A DNA stretch of 64,000 bases from Halosimplex halobium (lineage in GTDB: Archaea; Halobacteriota; Halobacteria; Halobacteriales; Haloarculaceae): contig NZ_JBLKNX010000024.1 of NCBI RefSeq assembly GCF_051414055.1, positions 9,441 to 73,440 of the forward strand. The letters run 5' to 3'. Under the pieces are notes generated by a model that searched no databases, was not told the origin of the DNA, and saw only the letters and a list, made by a program, of their open reading frames with translations. Of this stretch, positions 32,820-41,222 are shown piece by piece. Position 1 is the first letter of the stretch; every line of letters starts with the position of its first letter. Position numbers and translations under genes: made by a program.

Positions 32820-33854
32820 CTACCCGAACCCCTCGGCCTCGATGTACCGGCCGGGAACGCCGACGGACTCGGCGGCGTCGACGAGGCTGTTGACCATCAC
32901 GTTGATCCCGCAGGCGTACACCTCGGCGTTCCCGGGGTCGATGCGCGCGTCGACGCCGGAGGCGGGCGCCTCGTCGAGCCACCCCTCCAGTTCCCGGCCG
33001 AGGGGCTCGGTCACCGCCGACCCGTCGACGTGTTTGACGAACGCGTGCTGGACGTAGTCGGTCTCGCCCGTCCACTCGCTGAGGTACGATTCGCGGCTGA
33101 GACAGGGGACGAAGTGGAAGTGTTCGTGCTCGCGGTCGTACTCCCGGAACGCCTCGCGGTAGGGCAGGTCGTCCTCCCAGGCGGCGCCGAGGAACAGCCA
33201 CACGTCGCGACGGTCGCCGTCGACCACGTCGTCGCCGGTGTCGAAGACGTAGTCGATCATCCCCTTCAGCGGCGCGACGCCCGTGCCGGTCGCCATGAAC
33301 ACCAGGTCCCGCGTCGAGGGCCCGTCGAGGACGAGTTCCCCCCGGGGCCCGCGCATCGTCACCTCGTCGCCCACGTCGAGGTCGCGACAGAGCCGCGGGG
33401 AGAGGTCGCCGCCCGGGACGCGCCGGACGCAGATCTCGACCGTGTCGCGGGTGGGCGAGCTCGCCAGCGAGTACGCCCGCGACTCGCCGCAGTAGCGCAG
33501 CCCGACGTACTGGCCGGCGAGGTACTCGAAGGTGTCGTCGGGTTCCAAGGCGATCCGGACGAGCATCGGATGGGGGCGTTCGTAGCGCTCCAGCAGCGTC
33601 GCACACCGGCGCGCGAACCTCGCGTAGCCGTCGGCGCGCAGTTCCGCGACGAGCTGTCCCCAGTCGTCGTAGTCGCTGACGCTCTCGTAGCGGTCGGCCA
33701 GCCCCTCCCGCTCGAACCAGTGGTCGACCGTTCGGCGGACCTCCTCGGTCCGGTCGCGGTCCATCGCCTCCCGCTCGACGACCGTCGCCGACTCGGTCAC
33801 CAGCGGCAGCTCGGCGATCCGGTCGTGTTTCGACGCGTGCTCCCTGACGGGCAT
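32820..33854 (-). CDS. FAD/NAD(P)H oxidoreductase (ferredoxin-reductase-like) with N-terminal extension
   Basis: The 344 residues have an N-terminal helical part (about 1-85) without a family match. After it come an FAD-binding barrel with SRAYSLASSP (the RxYS motif) and GGDLSPRL, then an NAD-binding domain with TGTGVAPLKGMIDYV and the ending YACGINVMVNS. There is no ferredoxin cysteine cluster, so electrons must be passed to a separate partner. It resembles the reductase components of oxygenases and ferredoxin-NADP reductases. It is monocistronic. Confidence 0.85.
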   Translation of the reverse strand: MPVREHASKHDRIAELPLVTESATVVEREAMDRDRTEEVRRTVDHWFEREGLADRYESVSDYDDWGQLVAELRADGYARFARRCATLLERYERPHPMLVRIALEPDDTFEYLAGQYVGLRYCGESRAYSLASSPTRDTVEICVRRVPGGDLSPRLCRDLDVGDEVTMRGPRGELVLDGPSTRDLVFMATGTGVAPLKGMIDYVFDTGDDVVDGDRRDVWLFLGAAWEDDLPYREAFREYDREHEHFHFVPCLSRESYLSEWTGETDYVQHAFVKHVDGSAVTEPLGRELEGWLDEAPASGVDARIDPGNAEVYACGINVMVNSLVDAAESVGVPGRYIEAEGFG

Positions 33855-33937
33855 ACAGTTACGTGATGCCCGTGGTAGTAAGAAGTACGGGCCGCGACGG
33901 GTCCTGACCCGCTACCGGTTTCGAGGTGGCGTTCGGG

Positions 33938-34069
33938 TTACTCGTCGGCCGACCGCTCGCGCTCCATCTCGGCGGAGCGGATGCCGAACAGCGAAAAGAA
34001 CCGGCGCATCCTGTCCGACCCGGTCTTGATGCGCGTCGGATAGGTGCTGTCGGAATCGGTTTCGCTCAT
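33938..34069 (-). CDS. 43-residue protein coupled to the membrane protein gene
   Basis: The ATG at 34069 overlaps the TGA of the upstream gene (ATGA, 34066-34069). It codes for 43 residues, MSETDSDSTYPTRIKTGSDR then RRFFSLFGIRSAEMERERSADE. A short amphipathic segment (RRFFSLFGI) could sit on a membrane surface. The overlap is the main evidence that it is translated. The function is unknown. Confidence 0.5.
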   Translation of the reverse strand: MSETDSDSTYPTRIKTGSDRMRRFFSLFGIRSAEMERERSADE

Positions 34070-34674
34070 CCATCCCGAGGTTGCCCGTCCCGCCACTTGA
34101 CTCTTCCCCACACGGCGACCGTCAGCAGGACGACTCCAGCGGCGAAGGCTGCCGATTGCTCCGTGGGCGAGACGCCGAACGAACGGGCGACGACGGTGAC
34201 TGCAGTCGCGTACAGCAAGCACAGGCTCCCGGCGATCAGCAGGAGTTGCGCGACTTCGAGATACTCGGCGTTCTGTTCGATCTCCGCCTGGATCGACGTG
34301 CTCGCGTCGTCCAGCCGGCCGATCGCTCCGTCCAGCCAGGCGTCGCGCGGTGCGCGTCCGGCTGACCGCAAGTCTCCCTCCCTGATCTCGACCGGGTACT
34401 CGGTGACCGTGTAGATACCGACGCCCACGAACGCCGATCCGAATACCGCGACCGTCCCGAACGACCCGATGATCGCCGGGACGAGCGAGAGGTCGGAGAC
34501 GCTGGCAGGACCGGCTGCCGTGAGCGCACCGGCGATGAACCCGAGGATCAGGACGGCGGTCCGCGTCGTCCGCATCGCCTTGTCGTCGATGTTCTCGAGC
34601 GTTGCGACCTGTCGATCGTACACGCGTCGGGCACCGGCGAGCGCTTCACTCCTCGCGTCGCCGTCGTCGGCCAT
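34066..34674 (-). CDS. Four-helix membrane protein, SLATT/Pycsar-effector-like in outline
   Basis: The 202 residues start at the ATG at 34674 (a GTG at 34692 is possible). An N-terminal helix ends VATLENIDDKAMRTTRTAVL, then two hydrophobic helices (VLILGFIAGALTAAG; AIIGSFGTVAVFGSAFVGVGIY). An amphipathic coiled stretch (AIGRLDDASTSIQAEIEQNAEYL) and two more helices follow. The D-x-K-A residues just before the first helix recall two-helix effectors of SLATT and Pycsar defence systems, but no cyclase or SLOG gene is adjacent. Family assignment is weak; the membrane topology is clear. Confidence 0.65.
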   Translation of the reverse strand: MADDGDARSEALAGARRVYDRQVATLENIDDKAMRTTRTAVLILGFIAGALTAAGPASVSDLSLVPAIIGSFGTVAVFGSAFVGVGIYTVTEYPVEIREGDLRSAGRAPRDAWLDGAIGRLDDASTSIQAEIEQNAEYLEVAQLLLIAGSLCLLYATAVTVVARSFGVSPTEQSAAFAAGVVLLTVAVWGRVKWRDGQPRDG

Positions 34675-34831
34675 GAGGGCGACGTATCGCACGAATTGTC
34701 AAAATAGTATTGATTCTGCCGGACGGTTCCGGTCCCGGGAGCCAGTCGCCCGCAGTCGATCCCAGCACGGACACGGCATCGAAGCGACAGTACCAGTCGA
34801 GTCGCTCGAACTGGTTCGTGGTGAAGTGCCT

Positions 34832-35494
34832 TCAGCGCCCTTCGACCAGCCGCCGGAGGTGCTCCGGCGGGACGGCGCCGCGGGCGGCGTACTCGCCGTA
34901 GGTGAAGGTGGGCACGCCCGTCACGCCCTCGCGCCGGGCGGCGTCGAACCGCTCGGTGACCCGTTCGTGCCACTGTTCGTCGTCGACGGTCTCCCGGATC
35001 TCCGCGGGGTCGAGGTCCACGTCGGCTGCCAGGTCAGCGAGCACGTCCGCGTCGCCGATGTCCCGCTCGTCCTGCCAGAGCGCGTCGAGGATCGCCTCGT
35101 CGAAGGCGAGCCACTGCTCGTAGGGGTAGGACTCCTTGACGTAGAACGAGGCGACCTGCGCGGGCAGCGAGTCGATCTCCCTGGAGAGCGCGAGGCTCAT
35201 CTCGACGCCGTATTCGTCCTGCAGACGCTCGACGTTCTCCTTCGCCTGCTCGAAGTAGTCCTCGTCCTTGCCGTCGTCGACGGAGTGGTCGATGGTCCCG
35301 TCGGGTCGGCGCTTGTCCGCCCGCAGGTCGAAGGGGTACCAGTCGATCCGCAACCGCTCGTCGCGCTCGTTCTGGTACTGCGCCAGCGACTCCCGGCCGA
35401 GGTAACAGAACGGACAGACGTAGTCGGAGTAGATCCCGATGGGCTGGGCGTCGGCGTCCCCGTCGGTACCCGCGTCGGGTTCGGTGTTGCTCAT
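34832..35494 (-). CDS. frnE: DsbA/FrnE family oxidoreductase
   Basis: The 220 residues start MSNTEP. The thioredoxin fold carries CPFC in YSDYVCPFCYLGRE near residue 30, and the FrnE-type insertion of helices is present (REIDSLPAQVASFYVKE). The C-terminal GVTGVPTFTYG contains the cis-proline. There is no signal peptide, so it is cytoplasmic. FrnE-like proteins are disulfide oxidoreductases/isomerases linked to oxidative stress. It is adjacent to the TnpB element at its upstream side. Confidence 0.88.
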   Translation of the reverse strand: MSNTEPDAGTDGDADAQPIGIYSDYVCPFCYLGRESLAQYQNERDERLRIDWYPFDLRADKRRPDGTIDHSVDDGKDEDYFEQAKENVERLQDEYGVEMSLALSREIDSLPAQVASFYVKESYPYEQWLAFDEAILDALWQDERDIGDADVLADLAADVDLDPAEIRETVDDEQWHERVTERFDAARREGVTGVPTFTYGEYAARGAVPPEHLRRLVEGR

Positions 35495-35730
35495 GGCTCT
35501 CGATTGCGGTCGCACGGGGAAAAGCGCCCGGTAACACGGGTGTCACCGGCCGTCGACTCCGGCATCACTGGTCGCCACCCTGTCCTCGTTCGGTGTCGTC
35601 CCCCGGCCGTCACTCCCGGCTGTCATAGAGTAGCAAGGCGGAAACCCACGACTTCAGTCGTGGGAGGAAGCCGACGACACCGACACACTCCACGACCGAT
35701 GGCAGGCAGACTCCCACGCGATTCGGTAAA

Positions 35731-35740
35731 TAATATAAAT
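35731..35740 (+). promoter_or_regulatory. TATA box of tnpB
   Basis: TAATATAAAT lies 22 to 31 bases before the ATG at 35762, an unusually strong AT-rich box for this genome. Confidence 0.65.
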
Positions 35741-35761
35741 CTACGCCTCACTATATGAAGT

Positions 35762-36976
35762 ATGGTGGAGGTGCGGCGAACTGTTGTTATCAAACTGACG
35801 GTCGACGACAGCGACGCAGCTCTCCTCCAGGAGACCATCGAGGAGTACTTGTGGGCTGCCAACTACGTCGTCGAGGACGCCTGGCAGGACGAGTACAAGC
35901 CCACGTCCAAGCAGCAGCTCCACGAGCGGACGTATACGGACGTACGCGAACAGACGCGACTGCAGGCCAATCTCGTCCAATCCGCGCGGAACAAGGCTGC
36001 CGAGGCGATCAAGGGCGTCGTCGCGCGCTGGCAAGCGGGCAAAAACGCCTCACGACCACAGTTCACTACGCCGTCAGTCCGCTACGACAAGCGCAGCGCG
36101 ACCTTCCACGACGACCACGTCTCGCTCTCGACGGTCGATGGCCGCATCGAGGCCGACTATATCCTCCCGCCAGAAGGCGACAATCCGCAGACGGAGTATC
36201 TCCGCGACGACGACTACGAGATCACGGGCGCGACGCTCCAGTACCGCGAGGCGACGGACACGTTCTTTCTTCACATCGGCACAAGGGCCGAGGTGGAGTC
36301 GGAGATACCGGACACCGGCGATGCCGAGCACAGCACAGTCCTCGGTGTCGACCTCGGTATCGAACAGCTCGCCGTCACCTCGACCGGCCAGTTCTGGAGC
36401 GGTGGTCTCCTGAACCACCGTCGACGGGAGTACGAACGCGTCCGTGGAAATCTCCAACAGACCGGGACAGAATCAGCCCATCGAACGCTCGAGCAACTGG
36501 GCGATCGGGAGACACGATGGGTCGAGGACTACTTGCACCGGGTTTCGAAGGCTATCGTTCAGGAAGCACTCGCTCACGACTGCGAGACGATCGTCTTCGA
36601 GGAGTTGACCGATATCCGCGAGCGGCTGCCCAACGCCAAGCAATTCCACGCCTGGGCGTTCCGTCGATTGTACGACTACGTCGCCTACAAGGCCGAAGCG
36701 GAAGGCATCGAGACGACGCAAGTCGATCCAGCGTACACGTCCCAGCGCTGTTCGAAGTGCGGGACGACACTGGTAGAAAACCGCTCGTCACAGGCGCGGT
36801 TCTGTTGCCAGAAGTGTGGCTACGAGGTCAACGCCGATTACAACGCAGCGAAGAACATCGGCGTTCGGTATCTCCGTGCGGGGCAGAAGTCTCCGCACGG
36901 AGGGGTGACACGTCACCTCGCCCTGAAGTCGGGGACGCTGAACGTGAACGGCGAGTATTCGCCTGCCGCTCCGTAG
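35762..36976 (+). CDS. tnpB: RNA-guided endonuclease TnpB
   Basis: The 404 residues have an N-terminal helical/wedge part and a RuvC-like nuclease. The catalytic residues are all present: Asp197 in LGVDLGIEQ, Glu280/281 in VFEELTDIRERL, and Asp359 in EVNADYNAAKN. The zinc finger is CSKC ... CQKC between the last two motifs. TnpB cuts DNA next to a target-adjacent motif using an RNA from the element's right end, helping element retention. The gene is intact and has its own promoter. Without tnpA the element depends on another copy to move. Confidence 0.93.
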   Translation: MVEVRRTVVIKLTVDDSDAALLQETIEEYLWAANYVVEDAWQDEYKPTSKQQLHERTYTDVREQTRLQANLVQSARNKAAEAIKGVVARWQAGKNASRPQFTTPSVRYDKRSATFHDDHVSLSTVDGRIEADYILPPEGDNPQTEYLRDDDYEITGATLQYREATDTFFLHIGTRAEVESEIPDTGDAEHSTVLGVDLGIEQLAVTSTGQFWSGGLLNHRRREYERVRGNLQQTGTESAHRTLEQLGDRETRWVEDYLHRVSKAIVQEALAHDCETIVFEELTDIRERLPNAKQFHAWAFRRLYDYVAYKAEAEGIETTQVDPAYTSQRCSKCGTTLVENRSSQARFCCQKCGYEVNADYNAAKNIGVRYLRAGQKSPHGGVTRHLALKSGTLNVNGEYSPAAP

Positions 36977-37030
36977 CGGCCAGAACGGGAGTCCACCGAC
37001 AAGCCCACGGCTTTAGCCGTGGGTTGGTGA
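36860..37030 (+). ncRNA. Putative omega RNA (reRNA) of the TnpB element
   Basis: TnpB guide RNAs overlap the 3' end of tnpB and the right end. The region contains the terminal hairpin 37004-37023, so the guide would be the sequence after about 37024. Boundaries are inferred; no transcript data are available. Confidence 0.4.
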
Positions 37031-37089
37031 CCCTCGACATGGTGTACATGACGCAGGGGACCATCCCCTGGGTCCCGTTCCTCGGCTGA
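37024..37089 (+). pseudogene. Unidentified 3' gene fragment next to the TnpB element
   Basis: Right after the element's terminal hairpin one frame reads VTLDMVYMTQGTIPWVPFLG then TGA, with G/C third positions and an aromatic, membrane-like character. I see no matching 5' part on the other side of the element. It looks like the 3' end of a gene destroyed by insertion or deletion, but it is short and could be chance. Confidence 0.35.
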
Positions 37090-37100
37090 ACGGGCTGGGG

Positions 37101-37955
37101 TCAGTAGTGGCCCATCAGGCCCTGTCGGCGGGCGCGGGCGCCCATCCACTGGAAGGCGCCGTAGCCGACGGCGAAGTAGACGACGGCCGCGCTGGCCAGC
37201 AGGCCGAGTTCGCCCGGGGGGAACTCCCAGAGGCGGATCCCCTCGGCCATCGAGCGCGTGAGCAGGTAGCTCCCCTGGGAGATCGGGAGCAGGCGGACCC
37301 AGACGGTACCGACGGTCGGCGCGGCGATGAGTCCGATGAGGGCGAACTGCATGATGTTGAAGATGTTCTCGACGCGCTTGTACAGCAGCGCGAGGCCGCC
37401 GAAGAGGAAGCCGAGGCCGACCGCGGGCGCGACCGCGAACACCGTCAGGACGAGGACGGTACCGACCGGCAGGTGCAGCGACTCGCCGGTGACCGCGATC
37501 ATGAACGCCAGCGTCGCGCCGCCCCAGGCGAGGGTCTCGAGGAGGCCAACGAGGACGCCCGCGACCATCACCTTGCCGTAGCCGAACGGGGACATGTACA
37601 GCTGTTCGAGCGTCCCCCACTCGGACTCCTGGGTGACGCTGCGGGCGACGCCCGAGAACGACCCCAGGGCCATGCTCCAGAGGAAGTACCCGACGATGAT
37701 GCCGCCGAGGCTGTCGGTCAGCGCCTGCCCGGCCACCGCGCGGCCGCCGAAGAAGATCATCCCGAAGAAGATGAACGTCATCGCCAGCCCCGAAAGCGTG
37801 TTCAGCGGGTAGCGGTACATCAGCAGCAGCCGCTTTTTCGCCTGCGCCCACAGGAGCGTCAGCAGGGTCCCGGTACCGCGTTCGCGCTCGCCGTCGCGTC
37901 CGGTCGCCCCGGACCCGCGAGCCGGCCCTTCGGGCGCGGCGGTGTCGGTACTCAT
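37101..37955 (-). CDS. ABC-2 type transporter permease
   Basis: The 284 residues have a polar N-terminus (about 28 residues) and six hydrophobic helices, for example LSGLAMTFIFFGMIFFGG, GGIIVGYFLWSMALGSF, VLVLTVFAVAPAVGLGFLFGGLALL and FNIMQFALIGLIAAPTVG. The segment SVTQESEWGTLEQLYMSPF is typical of ABC-2 permeases. It forms an exporter with the ATPase gene, whose stop overlaps its start by four bases (37952-37955). The substrate (lipid, drug, polysaccharide or peptide) is not evident. Confidence 0.88.
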   Translation of the reverse strand: MSTDTAAPEGPARGSGATGRDGERERGTGTLLTLLWAQAKKRLLLMYRYPLNTLSGLAMTFIFFGMIFFGGRAVAGQALTDSLGGIIVGYFLWSMALGSFSGVARSVTQESEWGTLEQLYMSPFGYGKVMVAGVLVGLLETLAWGGATLAFMIAVTGESLHLPVGTVLVLTVFAVAPAVGLGFLFGGLALLYKRVENIFNIMQFALIGLIAAPTVGTVWVRLLPISQGSYLLTRSMAEGIRLWEFPPGELGLLASAAVVYFAVGYGAFQWMGARARRQGLMGHY

Positions 37956-39112
37956 CGACGGTCACCCCCGTCGGCGCGGGCCGCCCGCTCCGGCCCGTCC
38001 GGGTCGGTCGCGGGGCTGGCCTCCTCGCCGCCGGTCAGTTCGAGGAACACCTCCTCCAGGTCGGGGTCGACCGACTCGACCTCGTAGACGGTCAGGTCGG
38101 CCGCCCGCAGCACGTCCATGAGGTCGTAGAACCGTCCGGGGTCGCCCAGCGACACCTCGAAGGCCGTCCGGTCGCCGAGTCGCTCGAACTCCTCGACGCC
38201 GTAGGCCTCCCGGAGTCGGTCGCGGGTGTCGTCGTCGACGATGTCGGGCAGGGGTTCGGCGGTCGTCCCGTCGCGGCCGGGTTCGTCGTCGCCGGCCCCG
38301 CCGGCTTCCGCCCGGCCGACGACGACGCGGTAGGCGAACGTGCGGAACACGTCGACGAGGTCGGAGACGGCGTCGTCGGCGATGATCTCGCCGTCCGCCA
38401 TGATGATCACGCGGTCACAGACCTCCTGAACCACGTCCATGTCGTGGCTGGAGAGGACGATCGTCATCTCCTCCTGGTCGGCGAGCCGGCGGATCTCCCG
38501 CCGGAGGTCGACCGACGACGCCACGTCCAATCCGAGCGTCGGCTCGTCGAGGAAGGCCACCTCGACGTCCCGCGCCAGCGCGCAGGCAAGCGAGACCTTC
38601 TGTTTCTGGCCGCGCGAGAGGTCGTTGACCGGCGTGTCGGCCTTCTCCGCGAGCGAGAGCTGGTCGAGGAGGGCGTCGTGGCGGTCGCTGACCGCGGCCG
38701 GCGACTCCCCGCCGATAGCCGCGAAGTACTCCAGGTTCTCCCGGACGGTGAGCCGCCAGTAGACGTTGCGCGCCCCCTCCAGCATCGCGCCGAGGCGGGC
38801 GTAGGCCGACCGCGGGTCGTCGTAGACGTCCGTCCCCGCGACCCGCACGTCGCCCTCGTCGGCGACGATCAGCCCCAGGACCGACTTGATGAGCGTCGTC
38901 TTCCCGGCGCCGTTCGGCCCGAGGACGCCCACGACCGTCCCGGGTTCCACGTCGAGGCTCACGTCGTCGACCGCCCGGACCGCCTCCTCGCCGTCGCCGA
39001 ACGTCTTCGAGAGGTCGCTGACCGAGAGGGCCGGCGCCGCGTCCGTCGACGCGTCGTCGCGCTCGGCGGCGGCCTCCCGCTCGTCGGGGACCCGTTCAGG
39101 TGCCGTCGTCAT
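37952..39112 (-). CDS. ABC transporter ATP-binding protein
   Basis: The 386 residues include Walker A GPNGAGKTTLIKS, a Q-loop region, signature LSRGQKQKVSLACALARD (a Gly-poor LSRGQ variant) and Walker B VAFLDEPTLGLD, then the H-loop SSHDMDVV. A C-terminal extension of about 130 residues (YGVEEFERLGDRTAFEVSL) resembles the accessory domain of DrrA/NatA-type exporters. It is coupled to the permease and divergent from the regulator at 39221. Confidence 0.92.
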   Translation of the reverse strand: MTTAPERVPDEREAAAERDDASTDAAPALSVSDLSKTFGDGEEAVRAVDDVSLDVEPGTVVGVLGPNGAGKTTLIKSVLGLIVADEGDVRVAGTDVYDDPRSAYARLGAMLEGARNVYWRLTVRENLEYFAAIGGESPAAVSDRHDALLDQLSLAEKADTPVNDLSRGQKQKVSLACALARDVEVAFLDEPTLGLDVASSVDLRREIRRLADQEEMTIVLSSHDMDVVQEVCDRVIIMADGEIIADDAVSDLVDVFRTFAYRVVVGRAEAGGAGDDEPGRDGTTAEPLPDIVDDDTRDRLREAYGVEEFERLGDRTAFEVSLGDPGRFYDLMDVLRAADLTVYEVESVDPDLEEVFLELTGGEEASPATDPDGPERAARADGGDRR

Positions 39113-39220
39113 CGTGGGAGCGGATAGCGGGTGTCAGCGTATAACCATTTCCTGTAGGGCCGTTCAGTTTCGGATCTGATAGGACGTAACCGTTTTTCGA
39201 CCGGCCGGGGAAGCGGTGGT

Positions 39221-40348
39221 ATGGTCGATGGAAGCGGGTCCGGGCACACGGACGGGGATGGGGCGGAGACGGCGGATGGAGAGGCGACGGCCGGCGGAGA
39301 CACGGAGGCGGACCGAGCGGCGGACGTGGACGACGCCGACAGAGCGGGCGACGCCGACGCGGCGGACGACGCCGAGGGGGCGGACGGAGCGGGCGACGCG
39401 GGCGTCGCCCCGACGGCGGTCTTCGAGCTGCTCGCCGACGAGACGCGGCTGGCGATCGTCCGCGAGCTGGCGGGGGTGCGCCGGGCGAACTGGCAGTGGG
39501 CCGGGCTGTCGTTCGCCGACCTTCGGCGGGCGGTCGGGGCCGGCGACGCCGGCAACTTCAGCTACCACCTGGAGAAGCTCCGCGGCCCGCTCGTCGTGAA
39601 GGACGGCGGCGAGTACTACCTCCGCAACCGCGGGATGGAGCTGGTCGGCGCGCTCGAATCCGGTCGGTACACGGGACCCGGGGAGCGGCTGCGCGAGCCG
39701 ACCGACTACGACTGCCCCTACCCCGACTGCGACCGGGCGCTGCGGGCCGTCTACGACGACCAGTACTTCCGGCTGCGCTGTCCCGACCACCACGTGTTCA
39801 ACGGGACGGCCGTCCCGCCGGCCGCTGCCGACCACCTGGCGGTCGACGAACTGGTCGCGGTCACGATGCTGGACCTCCGCGAGCAGGTGAAGCGGGCCCG
39901 CGCCGGCGTCTGTCCGAACTGCTGGGGTCCGATGGCGGCTCGACTGCCGTCGGAGAACCCGACGCTCCCGTCGATGTCCGACGCCGGCGCGGGCGTCCCC
40001 GACGACGCGCTGCTCGCGACGTTCGCCTGCGACCGGTGCGACACGGCGTTCGACCTCCCGCCGGGCGCCTGCGTCGTCGACCACCCCGCTGTCGTCGCCT
40101 TCCACCACGACCACGGCGAGGACATCCGTCACCGGCCCTACGTCGCGCTCCCGTTCTGCGGGCTCGGCCGCGCGGACCTCGAATCGACCGACCCCGTCCG
40201 CGTCCGGGTCGACGTGCGCCTCGACGACGACACACTCTACCTGTGGCTCGACGGGGAGACGAACGTGGTGGCGTACGAACGTGAGCGGACCGTCGGCGAG
40301 GACGAAGGGGAGCGGACCGTCGGCGGGGAGGAGTCGGCAGGACGGTGA
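39221..40348 (+). CDS. ArsR-like winged-helix regulator with zinc-knuckle C-terminus
   Basis: The 375 residues begin with about 60 low-complexity Asp/Ala/Gly/Glu residues. The winged helix follows: PTAVFELLADETRLAIVREL and LSFADLRRAVGAGDAGNFSYHL. The remaining 230 residues carry cysteine pairs (CPYPDC, CPDHH, CPNC, CDRC) that probably bind two zinc ions, and a beta-rich end. It is divergent from the ABC exporter with a short intergenic region, so it may control it. Such two-part proteins are common in haloarchaea; the ligand is unknown. Confidence 0.82.
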   Translation: MVDGSGSGHTDGDGAETADGEATAGGDTEADRAADVDDADRAGDADAADDAEGADGAGDAGVAPTAVFELLADETRLAIVRELAGVRRANWQWAGLSFADLRRAVGAGDAGNFSYHLEKLRGPLVVKDGGEYYLRNRGMELVGALESGRYTGPGERLREPTDYDCPYPDCDRALRAVYDDQYFRLRCPDHHVFNGTAVPPAAADHLAVDELVAVTMLDLREQVKRARAGVCPNCWGPMAARLPSENPTLPSMSDAGAGVPDDALLATFACDRCDTAFDLPPGACVVDHPAVVAFHHDHGEDIRHRPYVALPFCGLGRADLESTDPVRVRVDVRLDDDTLYLWLDGETNVVAYERERTVGEDEGERTVGGEESAGR

Positions 40349-40378
40349 CGGTAGAGCGGTGACGCCGCCGGACGCCGG

Positions 40379-41170
40379 TCACTCCTGCAGTCGCTTGGTC
40401 TTCTGGACGAGCGGGTGGTGGGCGTAGTCGACGACCGCGATGTCGTCGATCGAGTGCAGGTCCTCCTTCTCGGCGGTCCTGGCCATCCCCAGGTCGACCG
40501 GTTCGGAGAGGACGATGACGTAGGCGTCCATCGATTCGACGCCCAGGCGGGCGGCAGCCTTGACGCGGTGGTGGCCGTCCGCCAGCAGCAGGTCGCCGTC
40601 GTTGTCGATGACGACGAGCGGCTCGGCCAGCCCACGGTCGAGTTCGTAGCGCCGCCCCTCCAGTTCGTCGGCGTAGACCTTCGCCTGGGTCGGCGTCAGC
40701 TCGGCGAGGGACACCTCGCGGCGCTCCTGTGAGACGGCGACGCCGTGGATGTTCTCGAGCGTCTGCATCAGGTTGTCCACCTTCCCCGGCGTGGCCCGTT
40801 CGATCTGCGAACGGATCACGTCGGCGTTGGAGATGATGCCCACGAGGTTGCCCGCGTCGTCGACGACCGGGAGCTTCTGGATGCCCGACCGGAGGATCAC
40901 CCGGGCCGCGTCGTCGATGTCCATCTCGGGGTGGGCGACCAGCAGGTCGTCGCTCATCACCTTGAAGATGGGCTCGTGGTCGGGCTCCCGGAGGAGGTCC
41001 CTGGCGCTGACGAACCCCTCGACGTGGCGGCCGTCGGTGACCGGGAACCCGCTGTGTTCGGTGCTCTCGGCGATCAGCGTCGCCACGTCCTCGACCGTGT
41101 CGTCCGGCGAGACGGTGTCGACCTCGCGAGTCATGTAGTCTTTCACCGTCAGCGCGCCCTCCTCGACCAT
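40379..41170 (-). CDS. CBS-pair protein with ParB-like domain
   Basis: The 263 residues contain two CBS motifs (YMTREVDTVSPDDTVEDVA ... GFVSARDLL and VMSDDLLVAHPEMDIDDAA ... GIISNADVI). Then comes a ParB/Srx-like domain with PLVVIDNDGDLLLADGHHRV, the GHHR catalytic/nucleotide motif. CBS pairs sense adenine nucleotides. The ParB-like part may be a CTPase or kinase-like switch rather than a partition protein, as no parS-like cluster or ParA is adjacent. Confidence 0.85.
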   Translation of the reverse strand: MVEEGALTVKDYMTREVDTVSPDDTVEDVATLIAESTEHSGFPVTDGRHVEGFVSARDLLREPDHEPIFKVMSDDLLVAHPEMDIDDAARVILRSGIQKLPVVDDAGNLVGIISNADVIRSQIERATPGKVDNLMQTLENIHGVAVSQERREVSLAELTPTQAKVYADELEGRRYELDRGLAEPLVVIDNDGDLLLADGHHRVKAAARLGVESMDAYVIVLSEPVDLGMARTAEKEDLHSIDDIAVVDYAHHPLVQKTKRLQE

Positions 41171-41222
41171 CGGCTACCGATCCGGGTCGGCCACGCAAAA
41201 ACACACCGGCTCCGCCCCGCCC

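Larger units (their letters stand above)
35630..37030 (+). mobile_element. IS1341-type (TnpB-only) IS200/IS605 element
   Basis: The left end has a perfect 8-bp hairpin with TTCA loop at 35645-35664 and the right end an 8-bp hairpin with TTTA loop at 37004-37023. Between them lies one intact tnpB gene and no tnpA. Exact ends cannot be fixed without an empty site. On the right, an unexplained coding-like fragment (37024-37089) follows at once. The hairpin sequences differ from those of the 1380 and 59138 elements, so it is a different lineage. Confidence 0.8.
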
